Assembly: GCA_040385245.1 (NCBI GenBank)
Contig: JAZKHT010000001.1
Location: 372,001 to 436,000, forward strand
Length of the DNA stretch: 64,000 nt
From: JAZKHT01 sp040385245
GTDB lineage: Bacteria > Pseudomonadota > Alphaproteobacteria > Rhodobacterales > Rhodobacteraceae
Reading direction: 5' to 3'
The notes under the pieces are model-generated. The model worked only from the letters and a program-made list of their open reading frames with translations. It did no database searches and had not been told where the DNA came from. Position numbers and translations under genes: made by a program. Below, piece by piece: positions 7,973-17,556 of this stretch. The number at the start of each line of letters is the position of its first letter. Position 1 is the first letter of the stretch.

Positions 7973-9313
7973 ATGTCGGGCAAGCAGGCGAAATTCGTAG
8001 AAGGCAACCTGTTCCGCCACATCACGGTGATGTCGCTGACCTCGTCCGTCGGGTTGATGGCGGTGTTCGCCGTCGATTTCGTCAACATGATCTTCATCTC
8101 GATGCTGGGGCAGGCCGAATTGGCGGCGGCCATCGGCTATGCCGGGGCCTTGCTGTTTTTCACCACATCCTTCGGCATCGGCCTGGGTATCGCGGTGGCG
8201 GCCTTGGTCGCGCGGTCATTGGGCGCGCGGGATGTGCCGCTGGCGCGGGAAAAGGCGACGAACGGGCTGATCCTGGGAATAGGCTTTGGCATCGCCTTTG
8301 CGGCGCTGGTCTGGGCGTTCCTGTCGCCCTTGGTCAGCCTTTTGGGTGCCACCGGGCGGACGCACGATCTGACGGTGCACTACCTGCAGATCGTCATTCC
8401 GTCGCAGCCGTTTCTGATGGTCGGCATGATCGGCGCATCCATCCTTCGCGCGCATGGCGATGCGCGGCGCGCGATGATGGCGACGGTCTGGGGGGCCGTG
8501 ATCAATGCCATTCTGGACCCGATCCTGATCTTTGGCCTTGATCTTGACCTGACCGGTGCGGCCATTGCCAGCGTCGCCGCGCGGGTGGTTATCGCCGCCA
8601 CGGCGTTGCTGCCGATCCTGCGCCATCACGGCGGGTTTGACCGGCCCACGGTGGACGGGTTGCGCGCCGATCTGCGCCCGGTGTTCGCGATTGCCGGGCC
8701 TGCGATCCTGACACAGGTCGCGACCCCGGTGGGTGCGGCCGTGATCACGCGGATGATGTCAAGCTATGGCGAGGCGGCGGTGGCGGGCATGGCGATCACC
8801 GGGCGGCTGACGCCCGTGGCGCTGGGGGTGATCTTTGCGCTGTCGGGTGCCCTTGGGCCGATCATCGGACAGAACTTTGGCGCAGGCCGGATTGACCGCG
8901 TGCGGCGGGCGTTTCTGGATGCGATCCTGTTCACCGCCCTGGTGATCGGGGCGGTGTCGGCGGTTCTGTTTGCCCTGCGCGCGCCGATTGCCGATCTGTT
9001 CAACGCAACCGGTGTGACGCGCGATCTGGTGTTCCTGTTCTGCGGGCCGCTCAGCCTTTTGTTTTTCTTCAACGGCTTGATCTTTGTTGCCAACGCCGCC
9101 TGCAACAATCTTGGCAGCCCGTTCCAGTCAACGCTGGTGAACTGGGGGCGGCACACGTTGGGCACGGTGCCCTTTGCGCTGTGGTTCGGGGCGCGTTGGG
9201 GGGCCGGGGGGGTGCTGGCGGGGCAGGCCATTGGCGGGGTGCTCTTCGGGTTGCTGGCGGTCTGGTTGGCGCTGCGAACCATCGACCGCGCAAAGGCACG
9301 ACAGGCTGCCTGA
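7973..9313 (+). CDS. MATE-family efflux transporter
   Basis: A 446-residue polytopic membrane protein with about twelve hydrophobic segments in two related halves, as expected for MATE antiporters, which export drugs and cationic metabolites using Na+ or H+ gradients. Family-like segments include QAELAAAIGYAGALLF, an alanine- and glycine-rich first half, and GPIIGQNFGAG before the second half. ATG at 7973 follows a GGGGGC ribosome site. A second, divergent MATE gene lies at 56485. The substrate cannot be inferred. Confidence 0.9.
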   Translation: MSGKQAKFVEGNLFRHITVMSLTSSVGLMAVFAVDFVNMIFISMLGQAELAAAIGYAGALLFFTTSFGIGLGIAVAALVARSLGARDVPLAREKATNGLILGIGFGIAFAALVWAFLSPLVSLLGATGRTHDLTVHYLQIVIPSQPFLMVGMIGASILRAHGDARRAMMATVWGAVINAILDPILIFGLDLDLTGAAIASVAARVVIAATALLPILRHHGGFDRPTVDGLRADLRPVFAIAGPAILTQVATPVGAAVITRMMSSYGEAAVAGMAITGRLTPVALGVIFALSGALGPIIGQNFGAGRIDRVRRAFLDAILFTALVIGAVSAVLFALRAPIADLFNATGVTRDLVFLFCGPLSLLFFFNGLIFVANAACNNLGSPFQSTLVNWGRHTLGTVPFALWFGARWGAGGVLAGQAIGGVLFGLLAVWLALRTIDRAKARQAA

Positions 9314-9389
9314 TGCCGGGGCCGTCACGGTATACGCAGGTATTCCTTTTTTTCTTGCCAGCCGCCGCACGGCCGGGCTAACCATAACT

Positions 9390-9577
9390 GGTCAGTTCGG
9401 GAGAATCCGGGTTGCGGGCCATGCCCCGATCCGGTGCCGAAGGAGCAACCGCCCCGGTAAACTCTCAGGCGCAAGGGACCGTTCTGACACCGAAAACTCT
9501 GGAGAGAGGCCGCATCCGTGCGGTCCGCCGAAGGGATAACAATCTCAGGCGTCCCGCTTGCGGGACAAGGACAGAGG
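9390..9577 (+). promoter_or_regulatory. Tandem glycine riboswitch upstream of gcvT
   Basis: Two consecutive aptamers are recognisable. In aptamer 1, P1 pairs GTCAG (9391-9395) with CTGAC (9484-9488), and the core carries GCCGAAGGAGCAA and AACTCTCAGGCGCAAGGGAC. In aptamer 2, P1 pairs CTCT (9497-9500) with AGAG (9573-9576), and the core carries GCCGAAGGGATAAC and AATCTCAGGC...AAGGACAGAG. These are the hallmark glycine-aptamer cores. Their position directly before gcvTHP means glycine very likely switches the operon on. The remainder of the gap from 9314 to 9652 holds the leader promoter, which I cannot place firmly, and the gcvT ribosome site. Confidence 0.95.
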
Positions 9578-9652
9578 GGGCATCGTGGGACAGGGATTGG
9601 CCTGTCTGAACGGTGCCGGGATGCGATCAGTCCGGCGGATAAGGGGGGCGGT

Positions 9653-10774
9653 TTGTCCGACCTGTTGCGACTTGGTCTGAATGACCTGCACGTGGCCCTT
9701 GGCGGGAAGATGGTTCCCTTTGCGGGCTACGAGATGCCGGTGCAATATCCCGCTGGCGTGATGAAGGAACATCTGCACACGCGGACGGCGGCAGGACTGT
9801 TCGATGTCAGCCACATGGGGCAGGTGATCCTGCGCCCAAAGACGGACCTTCAGGCGCTGTGTCTGGCGTTCGAGGGGATGATGCCCGTCGATGTGGCGGG
9901 CCTTGCACCGGGGCGGCAGCGCTATGGGCTTTTCACCAATGAAACCGGCGGGATACTGGACGATCTGATGTTCGCCAACCGGGGCGACCATCTGTTCGTC
10001 GTGGTCAATGCCGCCTGCAAGGGCGCGGACATCGACAATATGACCGCGCATCTGTCGGACGTGGCGGATGTGATCGCCGTGACGGACCGCGCGCTGCTGG
10101 CGGTGCAGGGGCCGCTGGCGGAAACGGCGCTGGCCCGTCTGGTGCCGGGGGTTGCGGACATGCGGTTCATGGATGTGGCCGTGCTACCGTGGGGCGGCGT
10201 CGATCTGTGGATTTCGCGGTCAGGCTATACCGGAGAAGATGGGTTCGAGGTGTCGGTGCCCGACCACGCGGCCCTTGGCTTTGCGCAGGCGCTGCTGGAC
10301 ATGCCCGAGGTGATGCCGATCGGTCTGGGCGCGCGCGACAGCCTGCGGCTTGAGGCGGGCCTTTGCCTTTATGGCCATGACATCGACACTGGCACAACCC
10401 CGGTCGAGGCGGGGTTAACTTGGGCCATTCAAAAGGTGCGCCGCACAGGTGGCGCGCGGGCGGGCGGGTTTCCCGGCGACGGGCGCATCCTGCGAGAGTT
10501 GATCAGCGGGCCGGAACGCTGCCGCGTCGGCCTGTTGCCCGAAGGGCGCGCCCCCATGCGCGAGGGCACGCTGCTTTATGCCACCGACGGCACCCCGTTG
10601 GGAGAGGTCACGTCGGGCGGGTTCGGCCCGTCGGTCGGGGGACCCATTGCCATGGGCTATGTGCCCGCCGCCTTTGCCACCCCCGGAACCGCGCTTGAGG
10701 GCGAGGTGCGGGGCAAGCGCCTGCCCGTCACCGTGGCCGCAATGCCTTTCCACCCCACAACCTACAAACGCTGA
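9653..10774 (+). CDS. gcvT: Glycine cleavage system aminomethyltransferase (T protein)
   Basis: A 373-residue T protein, which transfers the one-carbon unit from aminomethylated GcvH to tetrahydrofolate, releasing ammonia. Diagnostic segments are LHVALGGKMVPFAGYEMPVQ at the N-terminus, FDVSHMGQ, and GARDSLRLEAGLCLYGHD. Start choice matters: the open frame runs upstream through the riboswitch, but the protein's conserved N-terminus begins right after TTG at 9653, and AAGGGGGG lies at 9641-9648. A TTG start is therefore the best call. It is the first gene of gcvT-gcvH-gcvP, separated from gcvH by 9 bp. Confidence 0.93.
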   Translation: MSDLLRLGLNDLHVALGGKMVPFAGYEMPVQYPAGVMKEHLHTRTAAGLFDVSHMGQVILRPKTDLQALCLAFEGMMPVDVAGLAPGRQRYGLFTNETGGILDDLMFANRGDHLFVVVNAACKGADIDNMTAHLSDVADVIAVTDRALLAVQGPLAETALARLVPGVADMRFMDVAVLPWGGVDLWISRSGYTGEDGFEVSVPDHAALGFAQALLDMPEVMPIGLGARDSLRLEAGLCLYGHDIDTGTTPVEAGLTWAIQKVRRTGGARAGGFPGDGRILRELISGPERCRVGLLPEGRAPMREGTLLYATDGTPLGEVTSGGFGPSVGGPIAMGYVPAAFATPGTALEGEVRGKRLPVTVAAMPFHPTTYKR

Positions 10775-10783
10775 GGGACCCAG

Positions 10784-11143
10784 ATGAAATTTACCGAAGA
10801 ACACGAATGGCTGCGCGTCGAGGGCGATCTGATCGTTGTCGGCATCACGGAACATGCCGCCACCCAACTGGGCGATGTGGTGTTTGTCGAATTGCCCGAG
10901 GTTGACGCCATGGTCGCCCAGGGCGACGAGGTTGTGGTGATCGAAAGCGTCAAGGCCGCGTCCGACATTCTGGCCCCGGTCGATGGCGAGATCGTCGAGG
11001 TGAACGAAAAACTGGCCGACAAACCCGGTCTGGTGAATGACGACCCGACCGGCACGGGTTGGATGTTCAAGATGAAGGTCGATGACCTGTCGGTGATCGA
11101 CCAGTTCATGGACGAGGACGAATATCAGGATCTGATCGGCTGA
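10784..11143 (+). CDS. gcvH: Glycine cleavage system H protein (lipoyl carrier)
   Basis: The 119-residue lipoyl-domain protein shuttles the aminomethyl group between GcvP and GcvT. The lipoylation site is Lys57 in ESVKAASD, in the usual hairpin turn, and the N-terminus KFTEEHEWL is typical of GcvH. Length is normal for the family. ATG at 10784 follows GAGGGA and sits 9 bp after gcvT. A 97-bp gap with two hairpins separates it from gcvP. Confidence 0.97.
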   Translation: MKFTEEHEWLRVEGDLIVVGITEHAATQLGDVVFVELPEVDAMVAQGDEVVVIESVKAASDILAPVDGEIVEVNEKLADKPGLVNDDPTGTGWMFKMKVDDLSVIDQFMDEDEYQDLIG

Positions 11144-11152
11144 TCCGCACCC

Positions 11153-11215
11153 GCCGGTTTCCCCGCGAAACCGGCCCCGCCTTGCAAGGACATCGAAGCG
11201 GGCAGGGCTGCCCGC
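11153..11215. repeat. Two hairpins between gcvH and gcvP
   Basis: GCCGGTTT (11153-11160) pairs with AAACCGGC (11168-11175). GCGGGCAG (11198-11205) pairs with CTGCCCGC (11208-11215). Both lie inside the operon without T-runs, so they may stabilise the upstream mRNA or tune expression of gcvP rather than stop transcription. Confidence 0.5.
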
Positions 11216-11240
11216 CTCCCCGGATATCAAGGGACGGACC

Positions 11241-14081
11241 ATGACCTTTACGCCTGTCGACTATAACCCCTACGACTTTGCCAACCGCCGCCACATCGGA
11301 CCATCGCCTGCCGAAATGGATGACATGCTGAAGGCGGTCGGGGTGTCCAGTCTGGATGAACTGATCGACCAGACCGTGCCAAAGTCGATCCGGCAAAGCA
11401 TCCCCCTTGGTTGGGCCCCGCTGTCCGAGCATGACCTTCTGGCGCGGATGCGCGCCGTTGGGGCGCGCAACAAGGTGATGACCAGCCTGATCGGGCAGGG
11501 CTATTACGGCACGGTGACGCCGCCCGCGATCCAGCGCAACATTCTGGAAAACCCTGCGTGGTACACGGCCTACACCCCCTATCAGCCCGAAATTGCCCAA
11601 GGCCGGCTTGAGGCGTTGTTGAATTACCAGACCATGGTGGCCGATCTGACCGGCCTGCCCGTGGCGAATGCGTCCCTGCTGGACGAGGCGACGGCGGCGG
11701 CCGAGGCGATGGCGATGGCCGAACGGTTGGCAAAATCCAAGGCACGGGCGTTCTTTGTCGATCACGGGTGTCATCCGCAGACCATCGGCGTGATCCGCAC
11801 CCGCGCCGTGCCGCTGGGGATCGAGGTGATCGTCGGCGCGCCCGAGGATATGGTGCCCGAACAGGTGTTCGGGGCGATCTTCCAATATCCCGGCACCTTT
11901 GGCCATGTCCGCGATTTCACAGCAGAGATTGCCGCCCTGCACGCGGCCAAGGCGATTGCGGTGGTCGCGACCGATCTGCTGGCGCTGTGCCTGTTGAAGG
12001 AACCGGGGGCGATGGGGGCCGATATCGCCATCGGGTCGTCGCAGCGCTTTGGCGTGCCGATGGGCTATGGCGGGCCGCACGCGGCGTTCATGTCGTGCAA
12101 GGACGATCTGAAGCGCGCCATGCCGGGGCGGATCGTCGGGGTGTCCATCGATTCACGCGGGAACAAGGCCTACCGTCTGTCACTGCAGACGCGCGAGCAA
12201 CACATCCGCCGCGAAAAGGCCACGTCGAATGTCTGCACCGCGCAGGCGCTGCTGGCGGTGATGGCGTCGTTCTACGCGGTGTTCCACGGGCCAAAGGGCC
12301 TGCGCGCCATTGCTGAACGGGTGCATTTCTCCACCCAGCGGCTTGCACGGGCGCTAAAGGCGGCAGGGGCCAAGGTCGCGCCAAAGGCGTTCTTTGACAC
12401 CCTGACGGTCGAGGTGGGCGTGGGGCAGGCGGGCATTCTGGCCGCCGCCCGGCAAGAGGGGCTGAACTTCCGCCGGATTGGTAACGACCGCGTCGGCATC
12501 AGTCTGGATGAAACCACCGATGAAAAGGTGCTGGTGCGCATCCTGCGCGCCTTTGGCATCGACGGGGTGCCGCCGCACCGCGCGACCCTGGGCTTTCCCG
12601 AGGCCATGGTGCGCGACACCGCCTTTCTGACGCATCCGGTCTTTCACATGAACCGTGCGGAATCCGAGATGATGCGCTATATGCGCCGCCTGTCGGACCG
12701 CGACCTTGCGCTGGACCGGGCGATGATCCCGCTGGGGTCCTGCACGATGAAGCTGAACGCCGCCGCCGAAATGATGCCGATCACCTGGCCTGAATTTGGC
12801 ACGCTGCACCCCTTTGCCCCCCACGATCAGGCGCTGGGGTATAAAGAGGCGATTGACGATCTGACAGCCAAACTGTGCGACGTCACCGGATATGACGCGT
12901 TTTCGATGCAGCCCAACAGCGGCGCGCAGGGTGAATATGCGGGGCTGTTGACCATTCAGGCCTATCACCGCAGCCGGGGCGACACGCACCGCGACATTTG
13001 CCTGATTCCGGTGTCGGCACATGGCACCAACCCGGCATCGGCGCAAATGGCGGGGATGCAGGTTGTCGTGGTCAAATCCGCCCCCAACGGTGACGTCGAC
13101 CTTGACGATTTCCGTGCCAAGGCTGTGGCGGCGGGCGACCGTCTGGCCGCCTGCATGATCACCTATCCCTCGACCCACGGCGTGTTCGAAGAAACCGTGC
13201 GCGACATCTGCCGTATCACGCACGATCACGGCGGGCAGGTCTATCTGGACGGGGCCAACATGAACGCGCTTGTCGGACTGGTGAAACCCGGCGAGATCGG
13301 GTCGGACGTCAGCCACCTGAACCTGCACAAGACCTTTGCCATCCCGCACGGCGGCGGTGGTCCCGGCATGGGGCCGATCGGCGTCAAGTCGCATCTGGCA
13401 CCTTTCCTGCCGGGGCACCCCGAAACCGGCGGGGCCGAAGGGCCGGTCAGTGCGGCCCCCTTTGGGTCGGCGTCGATCCTGCTGATATCCTGGGCCTATT
13501 GCCTGATGATGGGGGGCGAAGGGCTGACTCAGGCCACGCGCGTGGCGATCCTGAACGCGAACTACATCGCGGCGCGGCTGAAGGGGGCCTACCCGATCCT
13601 GTTCATGGGCAACAAGGGCCGCGTGGCGCATGAATGTATCCTTGACACCCGTCCCTTTGCCGATTGCGGCGTAACGGTCGATGACATCGCCAAACGTCTG
13701 ATCGACAACGGCTTTCACGCCCCCACCATGAGCTGGCCCGTATCAGGCACGCTGATGGTGGAGCCGACCGAATCCGAAACCAAGGCCGAGATCGACCGCT
13801 TTATCACCGCCCTGCTGGCGATCCGCGAAGAAATCCGCGCGGTGGAAAACGGCGAGATCAGCAGCGATGACAGCCCCCTGCGCCACGCGCCACACACGGT
13901 CGAGGATCTGGTGGCCGACTGGACCCGCGCCTATCCGCGCGAACAGGGCTGCTTCCCGCCCGGTGCGTTCCGCGTCGACAAGTATTGGCCCCCGATTGGC
14001 CGGGTGGATAACGTCTATGGCGACCGCAACCTGATCTGCACCTGCCCGCCCTTGGAGGAATACGCCCAAGCCGCCGAATAG
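11241..14081 (+). CDS. gcvP: Glycine dehydrogenase (decarboxylating), P protein
   Basis: The 946-residue single-chain P protein decarboxylates glycine with PLP and passes the aminomethyl group to GcvH. Both halves, which are separate GcvPA and GcvPB proteins in some bacteria, are fused here. The PLP lysine is Lys697 in LNLHKTFAIPHGGGGPG. The N-terminal signature RHIGPSPAEMDDML and the segments GSCTMKLNAAAEM and MQPNSGAQGEYAGL are all present. Length is normal. ATG at 11241 has AAGGGA upstream. It is the last gene of the riboswitch-controlled operon; the lpd-type L protein is not in this window. Confidence 0.97.
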   Translation: MTFTPVDYNPYDFANRRHIGPSPAEMDDMLKAVGVSSLDELIDQTVPKSIRQSIPLGWAPLSEHDLLARMRAVGARNKVMTSLIGQGYYGTVTPPAIQRNILENPAWYTAYTPYQPEIAQGRLEALLNYQTMVADLTGLPVANASLLDEATAAAEAMAMAERLAKSKARAFFVDHGCHPQTIGVIRTRAVPLGIEVIVGAPEDMVPEQVFGAIFQYPGTFGHVRDFTAEIAALHAAKAIAVVATDLLALCLLKEPGAMGADIAIGSSQRFGVPMGYGGPHAAFMSCKDDLKRAMPGRIVGVSIDSRGNKAYRLSLQTREQHIRREKATSNVCTAQALLAVMASFYAVFHGPKGLRAIAERVHFSTQRLARALKAAGAKVAPKAFFDTLTVEVGVGQAGILAAARQEGLNFRRIGNDRVGISLDETTDEKVLVRILRAFGIDGVPPHRATLGFPEAMVRDTAFLTHPVFHMNRAESEMMRYMRRLSDRDLALDRAMIPLGSCTMKLNAAAEMMPITWPEFGTLHPFAPHDQALGYKEAIDDLTAKLCDVTGYDAFSMQPNSGAQGEYAGLLTIQAYHRSRGDTHRDICLIPVSAHGTNPASAQMAGMQVVVVKSAPNGDVDLDDFRAKAVAAGDRLAACMITYPSTHGVFEETVRDICRITHDHGGQVYLDGANMNALVGLVKPGEIGSDVSHLNLHKTFAIPHGGGGPGMGPIGVKSHLAPFLPGHPETGGAEGPVSAAPFGSASILLISWAYCLMMGGEGLTQATRVAILNANYIAARLKGAYPILFMGNKGRVAHECILDTRPFADCGVTVDDIAKRLIDNGFHAPTMSWPVSGTLMVEPTESETKAEIDRFITALLAIREEIRAVENGEISSDDSPLRHAPHTVEDLVADWTRAYPREQGCFPPGAFRVDKYWPPIGRVDNVYGDRNLICTCPPLEEYAQAAE

Positions 14082-14249
14082 GGCGAACATCGGCGCAAGG
14101 CGACCACGGGCATCGCCTTGCGCCAACCGCGATTGAGTATTTGTGCGAAGAAAAAGCCATAAGCGGCATATTGGGGCGGCAGAGAGCCAAAGCCGCTTGC
14201 GGTTGTGGCGGCAGGGGATGACCATTCCCTATTTGACAGGAGAGTCGCC

Positions 14250-14567
14250 ATGATCGAGATCAGCCCTGAAAAGGTCGTCCATATCATCTACCTCGCGCGT
14301 GAGGGGACGGCAGCGGACCGCGAGATCAGCGCCTTTATCGCGGGGCTGAACGACGACGAAAAAGCGCATCTGGTGGCGCTGGCCTGGGTCGGGCGCGGTG
14401 CCTTTGACGCCGAGGGGTACGACGAGGCCGTGCGCACCGCCATCGAAGAGGCGACCGTGCCGACGGATCAATATCTGCTGGGCATGCCGCATCTGGCCGA
14501 AAACCTTGAGGCCGGGCTGGACGCCATGGGCGTCGATGTGGCGGGAGAGGAAGAGGATTTCCTGTAG
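14250..14567 (+). CDS. DUF3775 domain protein
   Basis: A 105-residue acidic protein with the DUF3775 pattern: EKVVHIIYLAREG near the start, FIAGLNDDEKAHLVALAWVG in the middle, and YLLGMPHLAENLEAGLDAMG near the end. Its function is not known, and there is no signal peptide or membrane segment. ATG at 14250 was chosen because GGAGAG lies just upstream; the longer in-frame extension from 14205 has no ribosome site. It sits alone between gcvP and trxC on the same strand. Confidence 0.8.
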   Translation: MIEISPEKVVHIIYLAREGTAADREISAFIAGLNDDEKAHLVALAWVGRGAFDAEGYDEAVRTAIEEATVPTDQYLLGMPHLAENLEAGLDAMGVDVAGEEEDFL

Positions 14568-14628
14568 CCACTTGCAGGGTGGGGTTTGTCATCACATATG
14601 ATATTGAGAATATGATTGGGGGTGACCA

Positions 14629-15075
14629 ATGGCGGATGCGGTAAAGCTGGCTTGCGCGACCTGCGGGCAAATGAACCGGGTGCCGATCGACCGTCTGGCC
14701 CTTGGGCCGAAATGCGGCTCATGCGGTGATCCGTTGGACGACGGGCGCGTGATGCAGTTTGACGCCGCCGCCCATGACAAGGCGACTCGCGGCGATGACT
14801 TGCCCCTGCTGGTCGATTATTGGGCACCGTGGTGCGGCCCCTGCCGCCAGATGGCCCCCGAATTTGCCAAGGCGGCCAAGACCTTGGCTCCCCATGTGCG
14901 ACTGGCCAAGCTGAACACTGAAGATCACCCTGCTATTGCACAGCGGGCAGGCATTCGTGGCATCCCGGCGCTGATCCTATATCACCGGGGGCGCGAGGTT
15001 GCCCGTCTTGCCGGTGCGCGCCCAGCGGCCGACATCGCGGCCTTTGTGCGTGAAAACGTCAAGGTCGGGGCGTGA
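14629..15075 (+). CDS. trxC: Thioredoxin 2 (zinc-containing thioredoxin)
   Basis: The 148-residue protein has an N-terminal zinc-ribbon-like pair of motifs (CATCGQ and CGSCGD), followed by a thioredoxin fold with active site WAPWCGPCRQM. This two-part layout is diagnostic of TrxC, a cytoplasmic disulfide reductase often linked to oxidative stress. The cis-proline region GIRGIPALILY is present. ATG at 14629 has a GGGGGTGA ribosome site. It lies upstream of tRNA-Ala on the same strand. Confidence 0.93.
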   Translation: MADAVKLACATCGQMNRVPIDRLALGPKCGSCGDPLDDGRVMQFDAAAHDKATRGDDLPLLVDYWAPWCGPCRQMAPEFAKAAKTLAPHVRLAKLNTEDHPAIAQRAGIRGIPALILYHRGREVARLAGARPAADIAAFVRENVKVGA

Positions 15076-15123
15076 CAGGCTTGCTTGACAAGCGCCCCCC
15101 GATCCGCCAAAAACCGTGTCCGT

Positions 15124-15199
<76 letters not shown>

Positions 15200-15380
15200 G
15201 TTTCCCAAGCGATTGCTGACCCAACTGCAGACTGCGCAGCGCAGTCGGGTGATGTCGCGGATTGTAATAAGATCTGATTAAAAACTCCGGCGAAGGCCAT
15301 GATCCCGTCATGATCCTGTCGCGTTGGAACGACGTTTCTGACCAATACCCCGACACCTGAAGCGCGAAAAGGGTTGGGTC

Positions 15381-17007
15381 GTGGATCAATCAAATCAATC
15401 GCATCTATGGCGACATTCGTTGCATCGCTTTGCGGTGCAGCAGAACGGCGGGGTTTTCTGGTTTGCGCTGCTGTTGTTTGTGCTGATGCTGATGATGGGT
15501 GGCCTTGCCGTTGATCTGATGCGCTATGAAACCAACCGCACACGCCTGCAACAAACGCTGGACCGCGCCACATTGGCCGCCGCATCATTGACCCAAGGTC
15601 TGGACCCGGAATATGTGGTCAACGATTATTTCGCAAAGGCCGATCTGGATCAGTTTCTGACAAGCGTTGTCGTCACCGAAGGTTTGAACTTTCGCAATGT
15701 TCAGGCAGTGGCGACGGCCGAGATGCACACCAAGTTCATGCATATGATGGGGATAAACCAACTTCGGACCAATACGGCGTCGACTGCTGAACAGCGGATC
15801 ACCAATGTTGAGATTGTTCTGGTTCTGGACGTCTCGGGCTCGATGCAGGGGACCAAGCTTGCCAATCTGAAAACCGCCGCGCGCGAGTTTGTGGACACCA
15901 TCATCAGCAGTGACCCTGAGGAACGTATATCAATCGCCTTGGTGCCTTATAATGGGCAGGTCAATTTGGGATCTGTACTGCGTGAAAAGTATAACGCGAC
16001 ACATGTACATGGTGTTGTGGATGTGAACTGCATTGATCTTCCGTCTGATGTTTATTCTGACGCTGGCATGTCCCGGAGCCTTCCCATGCCGATGACCGGG
16101 CATGTCGATACCTATTCCACGACGAACAAGACAAACGGATATGTGTCTGCGACAGACAGCAATTACGCCAAGCCCAACGCGCTGAACCGCTGGTGCCCGC
16201 CAAGTGCGGTCAACGTAGTGCGCCTGCCCAGCCACGATATTTCAACTTTGCAGGATCAGATCCAGAATCTGACGGCGATTGGGGCCACTTCTATCAATGC
16301 GGGCCTGAAATGGAGCCTTGCCTTGCTTGATCCCGGATCGAGGGACATGTTTTCGGAATTTGTCACAGCCAGCCATATTCCAGCATTTTTTTTTGGGCCG
16401 TCCATTTGACTACACCGATTCCGAGGCGATGAAGGTTGTGGTCTTGATGACGGACGGCGAACATTTTACCGAGGAACGCCTTGGGGACGCCTATCGTGTC
16501 GGTCTGTCTGATATCTATCGCAGCAGCGGTGATGGAAACTATTCCATTTATCACGCAACGAAATCCGGCAGCAGCAAGTATTGGGTGCCGCATCTGGGCA
16601 CATGGCGCAGCACGGCGTGGAACAGCGGATCAGGGGTAGTGCGGCAAACATGGCCGCAAGTCTGGACGAATTTGCGCGTCAGTTGGGTGGCTTGGCAGCT
16701 TTTTGCCCGCGCGCTTGGGGCCGACAGCGCGGGGCGCAACGCGCAGTACACCGACTGGATGCAGGATATTCGCGTGCAGACCGCGTCGACGGTCATGGAC
16801 AGCCAGTTGCAGCAAGTGTGCGGTCTGGCAAAGGACAACGGCATCATCATCTACGGCATCGCGTTTGAAGCGCCCTCTTTGGGGCGGGCGCAGATCGAAA
16901 GCTGTGTTTCATCGCCGTCGCATTATTTCGACACGACAGGATTGGAAATTCAGGCAGCCTTTCGCGCGATTGCCAGCAACATCAGCCTGTTGCGGTTGAC
17001 CCAATGA
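15381..17007 (+). pseudogene. TadG-like pilus-assembly protein with VWA domain, interrupted by a frameshift
   Basis: Frame 1 runs from GTG at 15381 to a stop at 16409. It has an N-terminal membrane helix (about 25-46) and a von Willebrand A domain whose MIDAS motif DVSGSM starts at residue 150. The rest of the VWA domain (VVVLMTDGEH and the C-terminus) continues in the next frame up to 17007. The break is a run of nine T at 16386-16394. Removing one T gives a single 541-residue protein reading IPAFFLGRPFDYTD across the join. It may be a real mutation, a slippage site or a base-calling error. The next gene overlaps its stop. Confidence 0.8.
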
Positions 17008-17546
17008 AACGATCATCAAGGATCAAGAATTGGCTGACCCGCACTTTGCACAGCGAAGATGGCACTGTTGCCGTGGAATTCGTGTTGGCTGTGCCGATAC
17101 TGATGGCAATCTTTACCGCCGCCTTTGAAAGTGGGCTTATCATGACACGCGCGGTCATTCTGGAACAGGCCCTGGACGAGACGATGCGTGAATTGCGTCT
17201 GGGTCACTATCCCATTCCGTCGCATCACCTGTTGAAAGCCGAAATCTGTTCGCGGACCACGATCTTTCCTGATTGCGCAAATTCGATCATGATCGAATTG
17301 CAAAGGGTGGACACGTCCAGTTGGACCCTGCCTTCCAGCGCGGTCGCCTGCGTTGATCGGGCCGAGGATATTCAGCCTGTCACGGTTCTTCAGGTCGGTC
17401 AGCAAAATGACATCATGATGGTGCGGGTCTGTCTGATGCAGGATCTGTTGTTTCCGTCCATCGGCATCGGGCAGCGCCTGCCTCAAGATGGACAGGGCGG
17501 TTTTGGCATCATCGCACTGTCGGCCTTTGTCAATGAACCAACCTGA
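17004..17546 (+). CDS. TadE-like pilus assembly protein
   Basis: A 180-residue protein with a short basic N-terminus, then SEDGTVAVEFVLAVPILMAIF, the TadE-type processed hydrophobic segment with its conserved Glu. This pattern marks TadE/TadF pseudopilins, small membrane proteins of type IVb (Flp) pilus systems. The remaining 130 residues would be extracytoplasmic. ATG at 17004 overlaps the stop of the TadG-like gene by 4 bp, so the two are translationally coupled. Base composition is lower in GC than in the flanking housekeeping genes. Confidence 0.85.
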   Translation: MKRSSRIKNWLTRTLHSEDGTVAVEFVLAVPILMAIFTAAFESGLIMTRAVILEQALDETMRELRLGHYPIPSHHLLKAEICSRTTIFPDCANSIMIELQRVDTSSWTLPSSAVACVDRAEDIQPVTVLQVGQQNDIMMVRVCLMQDLLFPSIGIGQRLPQDGQGGFGIIALSAFVNEPT

Positions 17547-17556
17547 GGCGACGGGG

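Noticed and set aside
9355..9385. Sigma-70-like promoter (TTGCCA ... TAACCA) for the gcv leader
   Set aside because: The -10 match is poor and the spacing long, so I do not list it as a feature.
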